Positions 60,902 through 64,000 of a stretch of 64,000 nucleotides of DNA are shown here, piece by piece. Source of the DNA: Novosphingobium marinum (lineage in GTDB: Bacteria > Pseudomonadota > Alphaproteobacteria > Sphingomonadales > Sphingomonadaceae); contig NZ_JACBZF010000005.1 in the NCBI RefSeq assembly GCF_013408095.1, positions 248,001 through 312,000 of the forward strand, read 5' to 3'. The stretch's first letter is position 1. Each line of letters opens with the position of its first letter. The position numbers and the translations under genes are program-made. The notes under the pieces were generated by a model. The model did no database searches, was not told where the DNA came from, and saw nothing but the letters and a program-made list of their open reading frames with translations.

Positions 60902-62202
60902 AGTCGGAAGCTGGCTAGCTCGTCGCTCTCGGGAACAGCGCCAACGCTCTCATCCACGTCGCTCATGTCGTCACCAGAATCCTCCGCCACGTCGAGTTCT
61001 TCGATGAGGTCCGACCATTCGACGCCGGGGTTTTGTTCGAGCACCGCCAAAAGATTCACGAATGCCGTGACCGTGTTCCGGGGGGTTCTGAAATAGGCCT
61101 CCCCGATCCTGTCCGAACAGTGTGCCATAAACGCTTCCAAGGCGTTGTCTGGCAGGATTGCTTCATCGCCCTGCATAACGGTGCGAATGTTGGCCAGAAG
61201 CACGAACAAATCTTCGGGCGTAAGACTGGCTAGTCGAATGACCGGCCCGGAGAGATCGACCAGTCCGTCACGCGCAAAGGTGTTTTCTGCGAGGCGAGAC
61301 TGGAGTGCCTCATAGCTGTAGAGGCCGCGCCGCGTATTCATGAGGAATTCCGGCGTTCCTCCCATGAGGAAGCCAAGGTTCTCTGCGCTGCCTTGGAGCA
61401 CATCGTTCAGAATGCGCAGGATTTGCTCGTAGTTGGCATTGCGGGCTTGCGATGAAGTCAGCTTGTAAAGGTTGACCATCTCGTCAAGGCCGACGAGCAG
61501 GCCCTTGTAGCCCGCTTCACAGACAAATGCCGACATCAGTTTGAGGTGGTCGTAGACGCTGGCGTCATTGACGATGGTGCGAACACCTAGTGCCTTGCGA
61601 GCATCGGTCTTGGTCGCAAATTCGCCGCGCAGCCATCGAATTGCTGCCGATTTCAGTTCTTCATCGCCGGTTTCATGTCCCTCCCAATACCGGCGGATCA
61701 CCTGCGCGAAGTCGAAGCCTCCTGTCAGCTCCTCGAAGTGGGCAAGGCGCTGGCGAATGATGTCATCTGTCGATTGTTCTTGCGCCTCGGCATCGTGCTG
61801 GGCCTGGCTGACAAAGCGTTCGACAACATTCGACAACGCACCACCATCTGGCTTGGTCCGGGTGGCAAGATTTCGCGCCATCTCCGCGTAGAGGCCCCGT
61901 GCTTGCCCGCCGGTCGCGTGGATGCGTCGATCCGGGGCAAGGTCGGCAAACATGACGACCAGTCCCTTTTCGAGCGCCACAAGCCGGATCAGGTTCATGA
62001 AGAAGGTCTTGCCGGAGCCATACTCGCCGATGATGAAACGAATGGCTGAACCGCCATCGGCGATCCGGTCCATGTCCTTGACGAGTTCTTCGATCTCGCG
62101 CGCTCGTCCGACCTGGATGTGCCGAAGTCCCAATTTGGGAACAACACCCGCGCGTAGCGCCTGAACAATAGCGTCGCGTTCGCGCGGCTTCAGTCTCGAC
62201 AT
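60898..62202 (-). CDS. sngB: P-loop ATPase, SngB/BrxD-like (Shango)
   Basis: 434 residues. Walker A IIGEYGSGKTFF (residues 58-69) and Walker B LLVGLDEMVNLYK fit the DUF2791 (BrxD-like) ATPases. The N-terminus begins MSRLKPRERDAIVQALRAGV, typical of this group, and the acidic C-terminal tail (DVAEDSGDDMSDVDESVG) is low complexity. It would power or sense the system. ATG at 62200-62202; three bases after the TerB gene stop. Confidence 0.8.
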   Translation of the reverse strand: MSRLKPRERDAIVQALRAGVVPKLGLRHIQVGRAREIEELVKDMDRIADGGSAIRFIIGEYGSGKTFFMNLIRLVALEKGLVVMFADLAPDRRIHATGGQARGLYAEMARNLATRTKPDGGALSNVVERFVSQAQHDAEAQEQSTDDIIRQRLAHFEELTGGFDFAQVIRRYWEGHETGDEELKSAAIRWLRGEFATKTDARKALGVRTIVNDASVYDHLKLMSAFVCEAGYKGLLVGLDEMVNLYKLTSSQARNANYEQILRILNDVLQGSAENLGFLMGGTPEFLMNTRRGLYSYEALQSRLAENTFARDGLVDLSGPVIRLASLTPEDLFVLLANIRTVMQGDEAILPDNALEAFMAHCSDRIGEAYFRTPRNTVTAFVNLLAVLEQNPGVEWSDLIEELDVAEDSGDDMSDVDESVGAVPESDELASFRL

Positions 62203-62205
62203 AAT

Positions 62206-64000
62206 TTAATCCCCCTTCGCCATCTCGGCTCTCAACGTATCGGCTATGTCCGGCGATACGTCATATCCGTCATATTCATCGAGCAATGCTTCATCGAATT
62301 TATCGAAAGCCCACTCATTGACTACCTCAAGCGCGCCAGAGGGCATGAGCCCTTGCTTACCGGCGATCTCGTCAAACTCTTCGTCAGTCCAGTGTTCGCG
62401 CTGGATTATCTGCTCCACAAGCAACGCGTGCTTGGGATCGAGGCCAGCCATTGATGATGAAAGGGCATGTGCTGCGGTGGCTTGGTCGTCCACGTCGTCC
62501 TCGGTCGAAAAAATCTCGCCGAGTACGCTTGAAACGCGCTCGGTGTCATTTCGAATGGCGGCAATACGCGCTGCATCGAGCGAACCGGCTTTGGCTTTCC
62601 GCTCGTCCGGTATTTGTTCGCCTGGTGCTTCAGCTTCGGCGGCTTTGACGCGAACCGGGCCGTCTGGCACGTCGCCGGCATGGAGGTCGGCGTAAACGAG
62701 GCCAGCATCGATCCCCAGAGCCTTGTAGATCTTCTCGATGCAAGCCACTTCTTCAGACTGAATCACGCTGTCGGCGTGGGCTATCGCGACAACTGCCGCG
62801 CGCAGGGCTAGATGATGCTCAGTGTCCGCATCTTTCAGCTTGCTGCGCAGCCATGACATGTCTGGCGGAACATCGAGATACCATTCGAGGTTGGCGTGGA
62901 GACGCTTTCTTTCAAGCTCAGTCAGGCCGCTAACAGCGTCGATCTTTTCACGGAGTGCTCTGCGTTCGGCTTCCACAATTTTGCTGTCGGCATGTGCTAC
63001 GAAGGTCGCCAGCGCTAGTTCAAACAATTCGGTTCGATAGGCCGGGGAGACGTCTTCAAGCTGTTCGACCGGCTCGCCGAGTTCGAAGATCACAACGGGT
63101 TCGTCGATCTTCGGTCCGCGCAGCGAGAATCTTGGGTCTGGAGCCATACCGAACCCGATACGGGCGAGTGCATCCGCTGCGCCAGTCAGGTTCCGCTTGC
63201 CGAGCTTCTCCGGCGTTTCTCCTTCCAGGCGCGAGATCACATCAAGTGCTGGGACCAGCCCTCCCGTCGCTACTTGCTCGCGCGCCCAATCCTTGAGTTC
63301 TTCCAACTCGTCCGACGGGAACAGACGCCACAGCTCAGCAGGTAGGAGCGCCTGTGCTTCAATGCTCCCGCGGCCATCTGGATTTCGTCCAAGATACCGG
63401 CTGAACTTATCGAGTTCATCCATTGCCTCATCTGCGATTTTTTGCGCTGTCTGTACCGGCGACCGCAAATCAGTCACGTCGGGGATCGCCACATCTCCGC
63501 CATCTCCCGCCGTGAGATTGACCGAGCAATTGAACTCGCTGGATGCAGCACGATAGTCCATTTTCAGAAGCTTGCGAGGCGTTCGAACTTTCAAGCCATC
63601 AGGATAAAGCGCGTCGAACTTCAATTTGAAAAGTGCCTTGAATTCGTTGCCGCAACGCTCGGCTGGAGTGCGAAAGCGTCGCTCTGGGTGGCAATGCAGC
63701 CAGAGATGCAGCCATTCGGCATCAAAGGCTTTGCCTTCGGCGATCATGCCGCCGAGCGCGAACTTCAGCGAAAATGGCAAATCCCAGCTACGGTTCTCAA
63801 GGATCGTCTGCTTAAGTGTCGTATCGTCCAAGGAGATGCCGCCCATCGCCATGATACGCGCGATGTCGAGAAACTCACCGAGATACCTTTGTGCGGAGTA
63901 ATTGTGGGCGAAAAGAGCCTTCAGACGCTCCACCTCTGCAACGATTTCCTGCTTCTCATCGTCGGGTGGTTGGTCGATCAGAAACCTGCGCTCCAGACCA
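62206..64000 (-). CDS. sngA: TerB-domain protein, SngA-like (Shango), 5' end outside window
   Basis: At least 597 residues, the frame open to the window edge. The visible N-terminal part (FLIDQPPDDEKQEIVAEVER, then ALFAHNYSAQRYLGEFLDIA) fits the TerB_N type. A TerB core lies around 290-420 of the visible protein (LALATFVAHADSKIVEAE, AVVAIAHADSVIQSEEVA) with the paired aspartate/glutamate metal sites. The C-terminus (WTDEEFDEIAGKQGLMPSGA, then ALEVVNEWAFDKFDE) fits TerB-C. It is first in the operon. A GTG near 63933 is not the true start because the frame continues upstream. Confidence 0.8.
   Translation of the reverse strand, partial: GLERRFLIDQPPDDEKQEIVAEVERLKALFAHNYSAQRYLGEFLDIARIMAMGGISLDDTTLKQTILENRSWDLPFSLKFALGGMIAEGKAFDAEWLHLWLHCHPERRFRTPAERCGNEFKALFKLKFDALYPDGLKVRTPRKLLKMDYRAASSEFNCSVNLTAGDGGDVAIPDVTDLRSPVQTAQKIADEAMDELDKFSRYLGRNPDGRGSIEAQALLPAELWRLFPSDELEELKDWAREQVATGGLVPALDVISRLEGETPEKLGKRNLTGAADALARIGFGMAPDPRFSLRGPKIDEPVVIFELGEPVEQLEDVSPAYRTELFELALATFVAHADSKIVEAERRALREKIDAVSGLTELERKRLHANLEWYLDVPPDMSWLRSKLKDADTEHHLALRAAVVAIAHADSVIQSEEVACIEKIYKALGIDAGLVYADLHAGDVPDGPVRVKAAEAEAPGEQIPDERKAKAGSLDAARIAAIRNDTERVSSVLGEIFSTEDDVDDQATAAHALSSSMAGLDPKHALLVEQIIQREHWTDEEFDEIAGKQGLMPSGALEVVNEWAFDKFDEALLDEYDGYDVSPDIADTLRAEMAKGD

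Larger units (their letters stand above)
51985..64000. mobile_element. Integrative mobilizable element (left part)
   Basis: From tRNA-Tyr to the window edge: tyrosine integrase, an orphan gene, a coiled-coil membrane protein, a TraA-type relaxase, oriT-like site, two small traC/traD-like genes and a Shango-like defence operon. No type IV secretion, coupling-protein or replication gene is seen, so within the window it is a mobilizable rather than self-transmissible element. Such genes could lie beyond the window. The coding strand changes and the AT-richer base use of the orphan gene support foreign origin. Confidence 0.75.

Noticed and set aside
58727-62202. BREX type 2 fragment (brxD and brxHI) instead of Shango
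   Set aside because: No PglX, PglZ or BrxC-type gene is present and the first gene is a TerB-domain protein, which fits Shango better; not fully excluded because the window ends.
53392-64000. Second copy of the tRNA-Tyr 3' end marking the right border of the island
   Set aside because: I found no copy of the T-arm and acceptor sequence in this stretch; the border must lie beyond the window.

Overview
The window is high-GC alphaproteobacterial DNA. Gene content points to Sphingomonadales, probably Erythrobacteraceae: a WalW-type deacetylase next to a histidine kinase, a DUF6456 protein, yajC-secD-secF, dnaX-ebfC, an HU gene behind lon, and many TTG and GTG starts. The family assignment is an inference from gene content. 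No marker gene was compared with a database.

Bases 1 to about 51,900 look like ordinary chromosome. In order: the end of purQ; a membrane GGDEF/EAL protein behind glmU and glmS; gph; a proton antiporter; an M16 peptidase lipoprotein co-directional with purC; a low-molecular-weight phosphatase; a flavin/Fe-S oxidoreductase; tRNA-Pro(TGG) and a CAT tRNA; a WalW/kinase pair; an Lrp regulator facing aroQ; a GTA-type holin; tRNA-Pro(GGG); yajC-secD-secF; a glycosyltransferase; an HTH regulator divergent from a DUF6456 gene; an ABC-F ATPase; a PepSY/response regulator/PhoQ-like kinase set; a YadA-like trimeric autotransporter; a sigma/anti-sigma pair; chorismate mutase; a polyprenyl synthase; an HhH lipoprotein; an MsrQ-like protein; an arsenic operon (arsR-arsI-arsC-acr3); a membrane protein/XRE/hrpB operon behind a palindrome; an NDUFS4-like protein; the SRP RNA; dnaX-ebfC; lon; HU; a lipoprotein; and an RlmB-type methyltransferase.

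At 51,925 a tRNA-Tyr gene is followed at once by a P4-type tyrosine integrase. From here to the window edge the DNA is accessory: an unrecognised tetratricopeptide-like gene, a coiled-coil membrane protein, a MobQ/TraA relaxase-helicase, an oriT-like site between that gene and two divergent small traC/traD-like genes, and a three-gene minus-strand operon (TerB-domain protein, P-loop ATPase, DExH helicase) whose composition matches the Shango anti-phage system. The simplest reading is an integrative mobilizable element in tRNA-Tyr carrying a defence cargo. Its far end and the 5' end of the TerB gene lie outside the window, and no mating-pair-formation genes are seen.

The least described parts are the oriT and integrase-side repeats, the orphan island gene at 53,489, a 49-residue conserved-looking gene at 13,206-13,355, the degenerate histidine kinase at 17,502, and the palindromes ahead of several small operons.
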